From: Gymnogyps californianus
Lineage: Eukaryota > Chordata > Aves > Accipitriformes > Cathartidae
NCBI RefSeq assembly: GCF_018139145.2
Contig: NC_059500.1
Location: forward strand, 57,935,580 to 57,999,579
DNA length: 64,000 nt
Direction of reading: 5' to 3'
Part shown: piece after piece, positions 36,701-49,619 of the stretch
Layout of the letters: every line of letters starts with the position of its first letter
Numbering within the stretch: the first letter of the stretch is position 1
Notes under the pieces: model-generated
Databases searched by the model: none
Seen by the model: the letters and a program-made list of their open reading frames with translations, nothing else
What the model was told of the DNA's origin: nothing
Made by a program: the position numbers and the translations under genes

Positions 36701-38437
36701 GTATGAAATTAATCTAGAGGAAGGGACTAAAAATAAAGACATTTTCCACTATAGATTAATTTCTATAGTCATTATTTAAAAAAGCTAGGGAAATATAGCT
36801 TCTTAAATCGTATTACTTGCATGTCTGTGTGATTTTAGGGTTGGTTTTCTTTTACCAGAAGTACATCATGTCCTTAGTTTATCATCTAATGCATTCTGTA
36901 TTTCTTCCTATCGCTCAAAACAATATCAGTCTTAAAACTGATGTCTGGAATATACTTCTGGGGAAAGTGTTTACAACTGAATGAGTAAAGGACAGCTTCT
37001 CAAAGCACTACCCTGGTCTTCTCCCATGGAGCTCGGGGGGCAGTTCACACTACTTTAGCAAGGGGAATAGGATTTGCTTCAGAAATTTCCAGCCATTTAT
37101 TCCTACTCCTGCATTACATCTCACTGCCTCCTTAGTTGTACTACTGCAGCTTTTTCTGAGGTTATGCTGGGAAACAGATCATTAAAATGATCATGGTTAA
37201 AAATAACCTTTTCCCCAAGCTGGAAGCAGGCACTGCTTTCTTGGAAGCACTGCTACAGAAATTTTAGCCTGCTTTGTCCCAGAGGTAAGGTTTCTGCAAT
37301 CCTGTTGCAGCGCCCAGATTCACCCCCCTTAACTTTAGACACATGAGTAATGGTGCAGTTTTGTAATTGATTTCAGCTGTTCTAACTATGGACTGTTGCC
37401 AAAGAAGGATCCTGCATTTCTTCCCTCCCTCTGCTTACACGCTGCTGCCATTTCTTTCTACTACCTCTAGTGATCATGCAGATGTGTGATGAGCAAATTG
37501 CCTTGCTGATATGCCTGAAAACTGCCCAGAAAAGAGGGGAATGGTTAGTCTTTAGTCAAATAAGCAAGCTGCTCTTGACTCATTTTGTCTGCATTTGTGA
37601 TCCTTGGGCTGCATAAACGAAGAGATGGAAAGGTGGAGCAGGGGAGCAGGGAGGGGGACTGGGTCAAAATGTCTTGGTACTTTCACACAGCTAGACTGGT
37701 GTGAGCTCGTGCCTGACTAACCCACTCTGGGGTGAATTAGCTGATGATATACAGTTACTCCAGGCTGCCTCTACTGTCACTATGGACAGGGGAGAGAGGG
37801 ATGTGTCTGTCCATGATTTAGGTATTGGAAATCTCCAAAGTGTGAAAGTGCCACCACTTCCATCCACCCAGCTTCCTGTGCTGATTTTTTTAGGGTCGGA
37901 CTGTACATTGCTAAGACTCAGTGTGAATGCACTGTGAATGCATTGGCCAAGTTCAGTCAGCTTTGAGAGACTGGTACGGATCTCAGGAATATTAGCTCCC
38001 CACAAGATTTGTGTAAGTGAGAGGCTGGACAGCGGACAGATATTTCATGACAACTCATTGAGAGAAAAGCTAAGATTTGTAGCCTTTTATTACATAGCAG
38101 GGGGTTCAAATGGGGAAGGACACTGCAGACAGAGTCAATATGATGTATGGTGCATGGAATTGCTTGTTTTCTGTCAGAATAAAACCTGGTATCCATTGAA
38201 AGACTAGAGTGTAATAAATTTAATTCTGAAAACCAGTAGAGATATTAGATTTCTCTTCCGAGTGTTTTCCTTGTAACCTGGCATATTTGCACCTCTGAAG
38301 AAAATCCAGGTTTGCATATTTGAAGCCCTGAATTGTGGTGTCCAGTGCTTAAATGAAGATTGGTATGGTACCATATCAGTGTGAAGAAGCAACTAAGAAG
38401 GAGCAAAGTATAAACTTTTTTCTCTTATATTTTGCAG
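30794..38437. other. SV2C intron 1, 3' segment
   Basis: AT-rich intron with no supported exon before the exon 2 acceptor. It contains an AT/TA-alternating stretch at 30894-30985, a TAAA-type repeat at about 34203-34272, and a small doubled/palindromic motif around ACCAATGGTGC at about 33076-33104. The last 30 bases form a normal pyrimidine tract and acceptor. Confidence 0.65.
34203..34272. repeat. TAAA-rich simple repeat
   Basis: Imperfect repeats of AATAAATA separated by taccc(c/t) spacers, about 70 bp, of low complexity. Confidence 0.75.
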
Positions 38438-38561
38438 GTTGAATATTACAGCTTCACATGTACTTGGGCTTTTTCTGCTGTTGTCCAACACGCGGTAGAT
38501 ATTCTAAACGGTATTCAGCAGGTCCCTCTGCAGCATAACGGCAATCCTTCTTTGATACAAG
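38438..38561 (+). other. SV2C: SV2C 5' leader part of exon 2
   Basis: These 124 nt lie between the acceptor (tctcttatattttgcag, AG at 38436-38437) and the start codon. An in-frame stop nine bases before the ATG closes the main frame upstream. The leader holds one upstream ATG with a short uORF (separate entry). The reading frame entered in phase 0 from the acceptor is open for 48 codons without an ATG, to a TAG at 38582-38584. The exact acceptor is inferred from consensus only. Confidence 0.8.
38458..38538 (+). promoter_or_regulatory. upstream ORF in SV2C leader (26 codons)
   Basis: ATG at 38458 opens a 26-codon frame reading MYLGFFCCCPTRGRYSKRYS and six further residues, with a TAA at 38536-38538. 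It ends 23 nt before the SV2C start codon. Its context is weak (C at -3, T at +4), whereas the SV2C ATG context is strong, so leaky scanning past it is likely. Such uORFs often damp translation; whether this one is translated or conserved cannot be told from one sequence. Confidence 0.5.
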
Positions 38562-39141
38562 ATGGAGGAAACATACAAAGATAGGACTTCATTAGTGAAA
38601 GGGGCAAAAGATATTGCCAAAGAGGTGAAGAGGCAAGCGGTGAAAAAAGTGAATAAAGCTGTTGACAAAGCTCAGGATGGCTACACACAGAGGTCCTACA
38701 GCCGATTCCAGGATGAGGAAGATGACGATGATTACTATGTCCAAGGAGGAAATTATGGTGTAGAAGCTAATGATGATGAAGGATCAAGTGAAGCAACTGA
38801 AGGGCATGATGAAGATGATGAAATTTATGAAGGGGAGTATCAGGGAATCCCCAACATGGGGCAGGGCAAGGATGGCATGGTGGCCTTAGGTCAGCCTATG
38901 CGTGATGAATATAAGGATCGTCATGAACTGGAAACAGAGAGGAAAGCTGATGAAGAAGAGCTAGCACAGCAGTACGAACTGATAATACAAGAATGCGGCC
39001 ATGGCCGTTTCCAGTGGGCCCTCTTCTTTGTGTTGGGAATGGCCTTAATGGCTGATGGGGTTGAAGTTTTTGTAGTTGGATTTGTGTTGCCCAGTGCTGA
39101 AACAGATATGTGTATACCCAATTCTGGATCAGGATGGCTTG
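38562..39141 (+). CDS. SV2C: SV2C coding exon 2, residues 1-194 (start codon)
   Basis: Encodes the N-terminus of synaptic vesicle glycoprotein 2C, a 12-membrane-segment protein of the major facilitator fold in synaptic vesicles. SV2 proteins bind synaptotagmin and modulate calcium-triggered release. Residues 11-38 are basic and helix-prone. Residues 51-92 are strongly acidic (DEEDDDDYY; GHDEDDEIYEGEYQGIP). Residues 75-79 (SSEAT) match the region phosphorylated in SV2A for synaptotagmin-1 binding. GHGRFQWALFFVLGMALMAD starts the first membrane segment (about 153-176), followed by VEVFVVGFVLPSAE. The ATG has a strong context (A at -3, G at +4) and an in-frame TGA lies at 38553-38555, so this start is secure. 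The exon ends on the first base of a Gly codon at a GTGAGT donor (phase 1). SV2C is chosen over SV2A and SV2B because of the YTQRSYSRFQDEEDDDDYY and PNSGSGWLG segments. Confidence 0.97.
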
Positions 39142-42100
39142 GTGAGTAAAGTCTTTGCTCTGTCTTTGTGCTATTACAAGTGTTGCTTACAGTACTTCTA
39201 AATATGTATTTGCCAACACCAATGCTTATATAAAAATATGTTTGTATTGAATATAAATAAGCAATCCACAAAGTGCATTAACAGCTAATATGGATTTAAT
39301 GAAGATTATAATTTTATTTGTTAGATAATTGTTTTCTTTTTCAGTCAGTAAATGTAAATAAATCACTAAAGTGGAAGACTGCACAGTAAAACTTAAGAGG
39401 AGAGGGATACATTCTGTTCTCGTATACAAGAATAGACATCCAGATGAACTAATTTAAAAAAAAACAAAAACAAACCACAGCTGGAGGATTGGAGTTCTGC
39501 TGGAATTATACAGGCGTAATAAAGAGTAGATAATGCAACTGTCCAGCAACATTGTTATACTGTGTGGGAGCCTTCCCAAGGGCGAGGTGGAATGCAATCT
39601 GGGAAATGCAGGAAACCCAGGGAAAATGCTGTCTAGCCTTTTCCCTCCTTTTGTCTTTTACTCCTTTTATCCCAATGACTCCTCTCTAGCCATCCAAAAA
39701 GTAGAATGTTTATTTTGAGTCGGGAGGCACAGAAGTCAGCAGGACAAATGGCTGGAGATGAGCCTGGGGTATACTTTTTCTGTCTGTTCAGTTGATGGGG
39801 ATGGGCTGTGTCTCATCCTGTTGCCTCTTCCCTCTTGCGGTGCGGCAAGTAGGCAGGCTGAGCCAGCCTCGTGTGACTCCGTGAGAGCAGCAGCGCTGCG
39901 AGCAGGTTGGTGCTTCCCTCCCGGGGCATGCCCAGGTGCAGCAGATAAAGCAAGGCTCTCACTGGGCAGGGCTGTGGAGAAAGGGTGTAGAAATGGTTCC
40001 CTGAGGAAGAGGGGAGCATGGGAGGTTGGGATGTGGCAGAAAGTGGAATATATGTGTGCAGATAAGTGACTTGGGCCTGAAGGACCCAGAATATTGCAGA
40101 AAAGGAAGGCTTCTTATAAAATATTTAGGAACCATTGTCTTCTGGCAGATGTACTGTTTGTTCCCTGCATCTTTACAGCGTGTGGTTCTGTTGCAACAGT
40201 CTCATTTTAACTTAGCTCAGTTTCCTGATTTTATTCCTTTGCTCATTATCAATTAGAAGGACCCTAAGATACCAGCTACATCAAAATTAGATTCAGAATT
40301 TTAAATAGCACAGACTATTTGTGTTATTTAAATAACATAGAAGCTTTTTCAGTAGACCTTTAAGCCCATGACAGATTGGATTCCTGACATATCGATACTA
40401 GCAGTTTGGCTCTATAGGTTTCAGTAAAGTGGACCATAGTCACTCTCATTTATATCTCTAAGCTTCCCTCCATGTCAGAGGATCATGAGTGGAAATGGGA
40501 GCTGAGTTCTCAGATGGCTGGGTCCTTTGAGGCATTCCTTGCCATTTGATCATTTGTTGTTAGAAATGAACTACTCTGCCTATTTGTACAGTGCAGTGAT
40601 TAAACTTCTAATAAAAGAAATCAAATTATCTAAGTTTTTATGGTTAAAGAGGCTGCATGCAAATAATCTGTTTGGTACTGCTTGTTTACACAAATTTACA
40701 AACATCGTATTTGTCATGCTTGGACCTGTGGGTTTTCAGATCTACTTCTTGCAGAAAGAAGGTGCATAAACATGTCTATTTATAGCCTTTTTGGAGCTCT
40801 GTAAGTAATTCAAAGAGGAGAGAGAGAGAAGAGAAACGTAAACAACCCAAAAAGTTATCTATAGATAAATGTTACTGTGTCAGTACAGATAATAACAGGG
40901 AATACATTTTATAAAAGCAGTGTATGCCCAACTTGCTTTTAATGTGATTTTGTTACTCAGTGCTTGGTGGTTGAGGACATCTTTAAACTCTACTAATCAA
41001 TTTTTATAAGTCCTCTCTATTGCTGGAACAGCAATAATGGATCTGAACCCCATTTTTTAATTACTGATAACCCTGTTGTTTGTTTTATCACATGCACCCT
41101 CCCAACCAATTGAATGGTCAAAGTTGTCTTTGTTCTCCAGGATGATAACAATATAAGAGTAGCCACCAAATCTCTCTGCAAGTAGTTTGTATGGGGTTAA
41201 GGAAAAGAACAGGGTTATGCAGCATTAAGAGGGAGCTTCATGATGCTTACACATTCACTAGCTAACTGATCCATATATGCAGTTCTTTCCACTTACATTA
41301 AATGTTAAACTGGGAAATGGAACTTTTCATAATTAAGACGTTCTGAACACTTTAGTACTGCTGGCTTCTCTGATTGTCAAGTTATGAGTGTGGAGAACAT
41401 GGCCATAATGCTTTTTTTTTATTACACCTGCTATGTAGAATTGAAATTTTGGGGCAAATACGTTATATTTTCTAAAAACAGTGTTTCATTTAAATGGTTG
41501 CTGTAAGCATTACAGAGGTGTCTGGAATTGGGAGTGGGGAGGTGGGAAGCAGGTGCCCATGAGGATTCGCAGCCACTTGTTAAGGTCTGACCCATGCCAA
41601 GAAGAGGGTTGAGGATTTCCCTGTCACTAGACTTCTCCTGATCCTGTCTTGAGATATATTGGAATGACTCTGTCAGTGTTTAACTAAAATTCAGTACAGA
41701 AGCTGTTAAATGCCTCATAGATATACATATATGTGTGTATATATATAAATGATGCTCACTGACAAAATTAAGGAAACAACTCTGGAAGGCTTAGGTGTGC
41801 AAGCAAAGTATTCTCATGCCTAAAATACAGAAATTGTAATGGACATCCCTGTATCTCCCTTTTGTAATAATGTAACACTAGCCTGTGTGTTGTGGTATTA
41901 ACAAACAAATAATTCTATGCTAAAAGATTAACATACAAAAGCAGGAAAGAACAGAGATATGTAGTTTCTTTCCAAGTGTGTATTGAAGGCATTGCAACAT
42001 GTGGTGGTTTTATCAATAATTTCACAAAAATGATATTACTTGCCCATTGCTAATAGAAATATATCGTAGGCTGCAATTCGTCAGTACACTGATGTACACG

Positions 42101-44629
42101 TTGCTTATAACCAGTGCAGATATACAGCCTTTGCAGATGGCATAACCTTAATTCCAGTGATACAAAATATTCATCACGGCAGTGAATGCTTAGTGAAAGC
42201 ATTTTTATATGATCATAACTAGGCCCTCTCAGCCATGCATTTCAATTATTTTGCCGTTGTGATTTCACATCATAATTATATCCTAACTGGGGTCTTCCAG
42301 ACAGGCATAATTTTTTTTCATTATTATAATTCCATAATCCAGAGGGCTTTAATGTTGTTAGAATACTAAAGTCATGGGACCAGTACTGGGAGTTATAAGG
42401 TGGAATTGGTACACCAACACAAAACTTATTTTCCAGGCAATTTTCTAGACTGTTAAGAAACACACTAAGAAGATGTTAATTTGTCATTGAAAAAGCACCC
42501 ATTGGCTCAGTTGTAAAAACTGATTTCTCATACGTCATGCCGTGATAGTTTACTAGGGAACATGAGCTAATTAAAAGCATGTGATGTGACAATATTCTTA
42601 GAGCCTCCCTGTTGCATTTTTTTCTATTTACTTGCACTAGGGCAATTTCCCAAATTCCCTCCCTAATGACCCTTGTATGAGCTTGGGGTCACTGTTGATT
42701 GATCACCAGCAGCATGTCAGAGCCCATAAAGTCACGTGATGAAAGTGCTGATCAGAATCATGAACTGGTTTCTCCATGCCTTTTGAGTTAAATAATAAAA
42801 TAATATGTTTTTTCATCTCCAAGCAGTTGTTTTATTAAAAATAAGGAAGTTGACTTGCTTAAACTCTTTGAAGATTATAGTGACGTGTCACTAAGTGTGA
42901 GGGAAAGGTCTCCTTTCCCTGCTCTATAACCTGGCTGTACTTGTCATCTACTGCATGTATGTGGATCCATGTTGACCTCTTGGGTTCTGGCACCGATGAG
43001 GCAGAACTGTACCTTCATGAGGGAGGTTGTAGGCTCAGGCCTAAAGATGTTGTTTTAACTGTTTTCCTGCTTGCATCTTATCCCTTTGGTTTTACATGCT
43101 GCTCAGAACTGGACTGATTTTAGGTTAATTCTCTGGGCTCTGGTTTGGGTGTACTTTTCTACATAACTTTGTTTCTATGTCTTTGCATGCAGATTGTTCT
43201 GAAGTTTTATAGATTTTTTTTTTTCCCTAGAAAATTTAAATTATGGCTTTTTCTTTCCTCAGCATCTCTGCATCTGAAATAATGAAACATTCTTTTCCCT
43301 AAGCTAGGCAAAGCTAGCCTTTCCCAGCTATATCTGTTCAGGATGCCATGCCAGTGCTGACCATCTTCTCCCTGGTTCTCCCGTGGGAACTGTAAGTGCT
43401 CATCATCATGTGCAAGACTCTTGACAGTGGCACTGCTGTCACCATTGCTAGCAGTAGATACAGGTTGACTCCTGCTCGACTGGCCCTGATGCCAGTCTTT
43501 GTGGCACCAGCTGGCACATTTTTCAGACAGATACCTCCATCTCTTTTTTGTACTTTATCAGCTCAGCACTAGAAAAAAAAAAATCATATAAAGGTCCCAG
43601 GATTAAGGGATTATCTTCTGTAAACCTTTTTTTGCATTCATGCCAACAAAACCTCACAACTGGTTAGCCACTCATGTGCTCTGACTGCCATCCTTTCCAG
43701 AGGCCAGTGGTTCCTCATTGCTTCCTTATAGTCTGCCTGGTCTGTTTTGAATCCATGTATCATCCTCTATATGAAGTTTAGACTGAATGATCTCTTGAGC
43801 ATGAATACTCTTTTTTTGTTCTGTGTTACTTACCATTGTGTTAAACAATGTGTTATTCAAGTCCTTGATAAGGGCTCATAGATAGCACAGTAACAAAACC
43901 AGAAATAATCTTTACATGTAAAAGATATTCCTAGTTGATGAGCCATACAGACAGTTTCTTCCATTTAAAAACCTCAAGTATCATGATAAATCACTGGGCT
44001 GATAATGTAGGTATTGTGAATATGAATAGCATACAACAAACAGCTTAGGAAATCAAAGGATTTTCTGAAACCCCACATTTAGTGTCAAATAATGCCTTGA
44101 TATAAGAGTTTTCTCTGATATTATCAGAATTTAATAATCATATTTTGTATAATATTTGTAGAAAGAAGAGTATCAGAGGCGTTAACTAGGTCTTTTGGGC
44201 TGAAGTAGTTTTCAGTCTGGGACAACAGGCAAGTGCCTACCACTTCTGCGTTGATTGCCAATTTGCATGTTAGGTGGTTTAATGCAATGCTTCCTATGTC
44301 TGCTCTGTCTTAAAACCTACATAACCCAGCATAATTCTAATCCAGACAGTCCTTCCTCTTACATGGGAGGAAGTGCTACCCAGAGGCTCAGTAGCTGATG
44401 TGAAGTGCTTATAAACTCTGCTAAGAATACCAGATGATTACTGAATTCTTTTTCCCCCATGGTTTAAAAAAGTACTGGCTTGCCAGATCTTTGCTACTTA
44501 ATTTCATTCTGGTTTTGCACTGATCTTTTGCAACAACTTTATATTCAACAAATACATTCCATGAAACTTATCAGTGACAAATACAAGTCCTTCACATGTG
44601 ACAGAATGACCCAAATCACTGGTATAGGC
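39142..44629. other. SV2C intron 2, 5' segment
   Basis: Starts with the GTGAGT donor. Mostly AT-rich. A moderately GC-rich patch at about 39830-40000 has no splice-bounded conserved frame that I recognise. A TATA/TG alternating stretch lies at about 41720-41748. No exon or RNA gene recognised. Confidence 0.6.
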
Positions 44630-45308
44630 CAGGCATTGACCTGCTAGGTAGCAAACAGCCCTGCAGAAGAGGGTCTAGGGCTCCTAGTAGAGAACAAGTT
44701 GAACATGGCTCGGCAATGTGTTGCAGCAATGAAGGCTAACCGCATTCTGGGCAGCATTGGCAAGAGTGGCCAGTAAGTGGAGGGAAGTGATTATTTCCTT
44801 TCTCGAGACAGTGAGGCCACATGTGGGATTCTCTGTCCTGTTGTGGAGCCACCTGAAAGAAGAGATTAACAAATTAGGGCAAATCCAGTAAAGGACCAGT
44901 AAGGTGGTTAGAGGGCTGGAATACATGGCATATAAGAAGAAGCAAAAGGAACTGGTCTTGTTTGGCTTGGAGAAAAGAGGTCTAAGAGGGGATTTGTCTG
45001 TACTATTTGGTGACATAATTGAGGAGGGCTATAGAGAAGGTGGGGTCAAATTTTTCTCAGAGGAGCATGGGAGGTCAGAAGTTGCAACCAGGGAACTTCT
45101 GGTATAATAAAGAAAGTTCACAGTGAGGTGGTCAGCCACTGGGAGACATTGCACAGAGAAGCTGTGGGATCTTTTGGAGATTTTCAAAAGTTCACTGTAG
45201 AAGGCCTGGAGCAAAGTGACCTAGCTCTGAAGGTAACCCTGCTTTTAGCAGGAGTTCAGAATAAAGCTCTCCAAAGGTCCCTCCCAACCTACATTTTTCT
45301 GATTTCAT
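44630..45308 (+). mobile_element. CR1 LINE 3' fragment (plus strand)
   Basis: About 680 bp of sense-strand CR1: ...agttgaacatggctcggcaatgtg..., ctggaatacatggcatat, ...cttggagaaaagaggtctaagaggggat..., gaggtggtcagccactgggag, and a tail block ccaaaggtccctcccaacctac followed by tttttctgatttcat. It covers the last part of the second open frame plus the 3' UTR, with stops and indels. It is the only recognised repeat in the same direction as SV2C. Confidence 0.9.
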
Positions 45309-48300
45309 AAATTAAAAAATAACTGTCTGTAAATGTACAATGCTTCCACCTTCCTATAACTAAAAGATATTGCAGTTGTTACGCTTGAATAAACTTTTAA
45401 ATGAAAGAGTGTTCTGAACTCATGGATTGTACACAGACTTGCTCATTTAAACACAGACTAGGTCTAAATTCGTTTGGGCTAGATCATATAGCTTGACTTA
45501 TTTGTTCTCCTCCTGAGCCTGTCTCTGGATCTGGCAGAAATCTGAGAGCATGCGACAAAATGTCAGTGAATAAAGGACTGCAGGACCTTAGTCTGACAGG
45601 ACCATTTTGTAAATATTCAGTCATCTACATGCTTAGTGGGATTCTCCAACATGTCTAGGCACCTCACTACATCACTAGACACCTTGCACACATCCTTAGA
45701 GACAAAAATATATGGACAAATCTGGAATCAAATTGTTTTTCCCAGACTGTGGTTTCCATTTTGCACATTTGGATAGGTTTCCTTCATGTAACTTGTTGCT
45801 GAAGCAACAAACTTCCCTTTTAGAGAAATTTCTCTTGTTGTGGATGTTCAAACTAAAATGACCTTAAGCTAAATTTTATGTTGAGTTTTCTTTGATGTTC
45901 AGTGCTTGTGATATTTCTTTGTTTTCTCACCTAATAAGTAGCTATAAATTCTCTGTATAGGTTAGATACCTAGAGACATCGTGTTCTGGAGGAGAGAAGG
46001 AGCTTTCTTGGGATTGCTAATCTTTTTTGAGGACTATGATTTAATATGGAAGCTAAAGATTTTGTCTTTGCTAATTAATGGTTAAGTAAACATTTTACGA
46101 CAAGATTTTTGTTTTTGCCAATTGTAAATAAATGTACTTTTAAAGGTTGAAAAAAGGCCATGAAAACTAAATGTATTGATCTTAGTGATCAATTAAGATT
46201 ATTTCTGTTTGTGAATTCATTAAAACTGTTTTTAACCAGCCTCATTTATGCTAGGTTGTGTTACACTTGTGGCTTAACTGAAACTCTATCTTCAGGGCCA
46301 AGTCCAGAATTCAAAGACTGAAAACTGAGGAAGTATAATACTGAGCAGCTGATTTTCTGTTTTGCAGTTCTTCCTAAAATTCAGACATTTAAGACTTTAT
46401 TTCAAAACAAAATCTACTTCAGGCATTATGGTTTTCTCTTATCTATTCAATTCCAGTGATGCTTAGTTTTGACAGCATGGTTCCTCCATATCCTATCATG
46501 CAGAAGACATGAACAGTTAACCATATATTTGACACTTATTTACTTATTAAAAGGTCTGAATTTTAATAGATTGTCACAAAACTGTCCTTACACAGCAGTG
46601 AGTAAAATTCCTTCTGCTGTTGTAAGTAGGCATCTATGTATAGCACTGTTCTTTTTTATTGTTAAATATTACTATAGGTCATTAGATACAGGTGAGATTT
46701 ACTGCGTGTTCCTGCATAGAACACAGTAGGAGAAAGTGAGTGTCTTCTGGTTATATTCCAGTTATTAACAGGGTACCAGATTTGTGATGACATAATAGAC
46801 CACAAGCGATGTAAAATAAAGGAAAAGCAGGCTCTGCTACTCTATATTTTACTGTTATGTGCAGCTACTAGATGTGCTCCTATAGAGTTGAAATTTCCAG
46901 GGGAAGATCCATATTTTTATTATGGAAAGCATGTTGAAGGTTTTTTTTTAAATGTTTTTAGACTTCAGGGACAGAGGAAGACATTCAGAACTGATTTTTA
47001 ATGTGGACTCCTGGCCGTGTTATAAATTTTATTGAAGAGAGCACAGATCTCAAAATGTTAGGTACTTATATATGGGTCTGAGAATTACTGTATTCACAAG
47101 AAATGCATCTAGGTTAAGAATACTTACTGAAACCGTAGAAGACCTTTGAGTGTGAGGAATGTCATTGAAATAACAGTGAGAGTGCATTGCACTTACAGTT
47201 AGTAGTAGTAATAAATCTTTAGCAGTGATAGAAAGACTTAGAAATAGAGCTGCAGTCATTGAAATATGCACTAAATATTCTGGAGCAAGGTGAAAACTGG
47301 TCTGTAGGATTAATGTCTTATTTCTTCAGAAGGAGATGTCAGAAATACAGATGCTACCGTGCACGTTGTTCACCTTTGGTACGGTTCAGTTCCCTTGCAA
47401 TGACATTATTAAAGTACTCCTACTGCAGTGCTTTTGCTGCTTGCCTTCCAAACACAGTTATTTGAGGGAGAAAAATTAAGAGACAGATCCTTACACATTC
47501 TAAGCAGCTACATTATGTGGACCAGTGGAGGTGGTGGTTACGTTTGTTTTTCTTTTCTGAGGGGAAAAAAGGGACAGTGGAGAGAGTATGCAATGTAATT
47601 TTTGTCTGTTATGAACTGGACTAAACCCATATCACATGGAATATCATGGGCTTGTCACAAGACAGGAACTGGGAGCACAGATTTGAACCATTAACAAAAT
47701 GCAGTGTATTCAGTCCTCTGGGCTGTTGCAGGCTCCCATTATAAGCCAGTATTTAAGGTCGGTCACAGCTGCCCTCCTTTTCTGAGGATGATGTTTTTCC
47801 CAAACCACCTTATTGAAGCTGGTATTAACAGGGAGAATGGTACCAACATGTCAAATGTTTTTCCTCTTTCACGGTGTTGCTGCATGCAGCTTTCCTGAGA
47901 AATACAAGCTATCGGACACCGTTAACTTACATGTTCACTCTGTTTTTAAGAGGTTCACCATTTAGCCTGGGGTTAAATATAATATTTCCCTGGCTCAATA
48001 CCCAGTTTCAGTCACACAGTTTTAACCTAAGACACTCAATACAAGACACCATGAAATGACTGCATTGCAGTTCATAGCTGAAGCCTTGGTATTTGTACGC
48101 ATTTTTAGCACAGCCAAATGCTGGTTTAACCAACTCATCTTTTTAGAGCTCTATAAGCAATGTAATACTTACTTATTACTTTTTTTAGTTAAATGGACCT
48201 AACTACACTTGTATACCTTGGAATAATGTCAGAGATCAATCAGTGTACGTACAGCTAGTAAAGTAGTGGGTCACTTTTTGAGCAATACATTTCTTGCCAA

Positions 48301-49614
48301 AATATGACATTTCTTCAAGGTTTAACCTATGCTTGCTTCAGCTGAACTCAATGAGTACAGTGGATATTGGGAAACTTGCTTTTATTTAAATGATGAAAAA
48401 TACAGCCTGCAATTGGGATAATGTATGCACTTGTGAAAATTGAGTAGCCAGTAAGATACTTGTACATTTAACCACTAACAAACATGGGTTACCACCATGT
48501 GCAAATATGCCTGTACCGTTTATCTGCACACAAAAATAAAGCCAAATAATTATGCCCTTGTAGTTATCTTCAAATCACTGTCTTGGAGATAGATTGTGTC
48601 TAAAACAGTTAAAAATCACTCGGCTGCTTTTTTATGCACTGCAGGTTATTTTCTAGCTCTGCCTATCCCATCACCGATCAGTGATTTTGCCATTTATGTC
48701 ACACAAATTTATAATCTTACAGAAGTGACCAAAAGAAGGAAATGTCTCCCAAAGGAAAAGCCTGAGGGCCATGCTGATTTCACACATTTAATTTGGCTGT
48801 CATCTCCACCTTTTTCTCCCTCTCTCAACTGCCATGGGATCTCTGGCTGAAGATACATCACTTCTTAAATCAATGTGTCAAATGGAGTTTTTTAACCAAA
48901 CGGAACATTTAAAATATGATGGTGCACTCTCTTCCAAGTCCCTGTTTGGTTAATTCTGCCATGCAGTTAAGTTCTGATCTGCAAGCTTTCCTTTATAGAA
49001 ATGTTGATCTACATTATCTGTGTATTTGTAGCTCTGAATTTTGCATCTTACATCAAATGTTGAGCTATGAAATGAAAGAGAGGACATATGAGCTCCTCAG
49101 CAAGAAGAAGAAATATTTTCACAGAGAAAGTGTTAATGAACTCCATTAAGACATGGAACGAACATAGTTTAATGGCTCTTTGTCACAGCCAAGTAAATTT
49201 CTTCCTATGCATTTTATCCATGGATTTAACCATTCAAGGATTTTAGAACCTTTCAAAGTTTGACTTGTCATTTTATCTTATACTATGAGTATTTCGAAGA
49301 ATTGGAAGCATATTGTATATTGTGATAGATACGGTTTGAAACAGCTACTTATTCCAGACCTTTGGCTTGTTTAAAGGAATGTCAGTGCTGAAAAGTATGG
49401 AACACAATTAATTTTTTAATCTACTCTGACTGCATTTTACTGCAGATGTAATTCTTTTCTTGTGATAGGTACATCTATTCTCACTGTACACACCTGGTTC
49501 CCTTGTTTGAAGTACTAGTTTTGTATTGTTTCAAATGTATGGAATATCACGACTTTCATAGCTGATGTAGAATTGAAGTCACTATACTATACAAGTATAA
49601 ATACTTAAATGAAG
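45309..49614. other. SV2C intron 2 segment
   Basis: AT-rich with no supported gene. A short perfect inverted repeat (TTGTTGCT ga AGCAACAA) lies at about 45794-45811. Confidence 0.6.
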
Positions 49615-49619
49615 GAATA

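Noticed and set aside
39142..39149. Continuation of the exon 2 frame to a stop (Gly-Glu-stop)
   Set aside because: This is read-through into intron 2. The GTGAGT donor at 39142 and the perfect continuation in exon 3 show that the exon ends at 39141.
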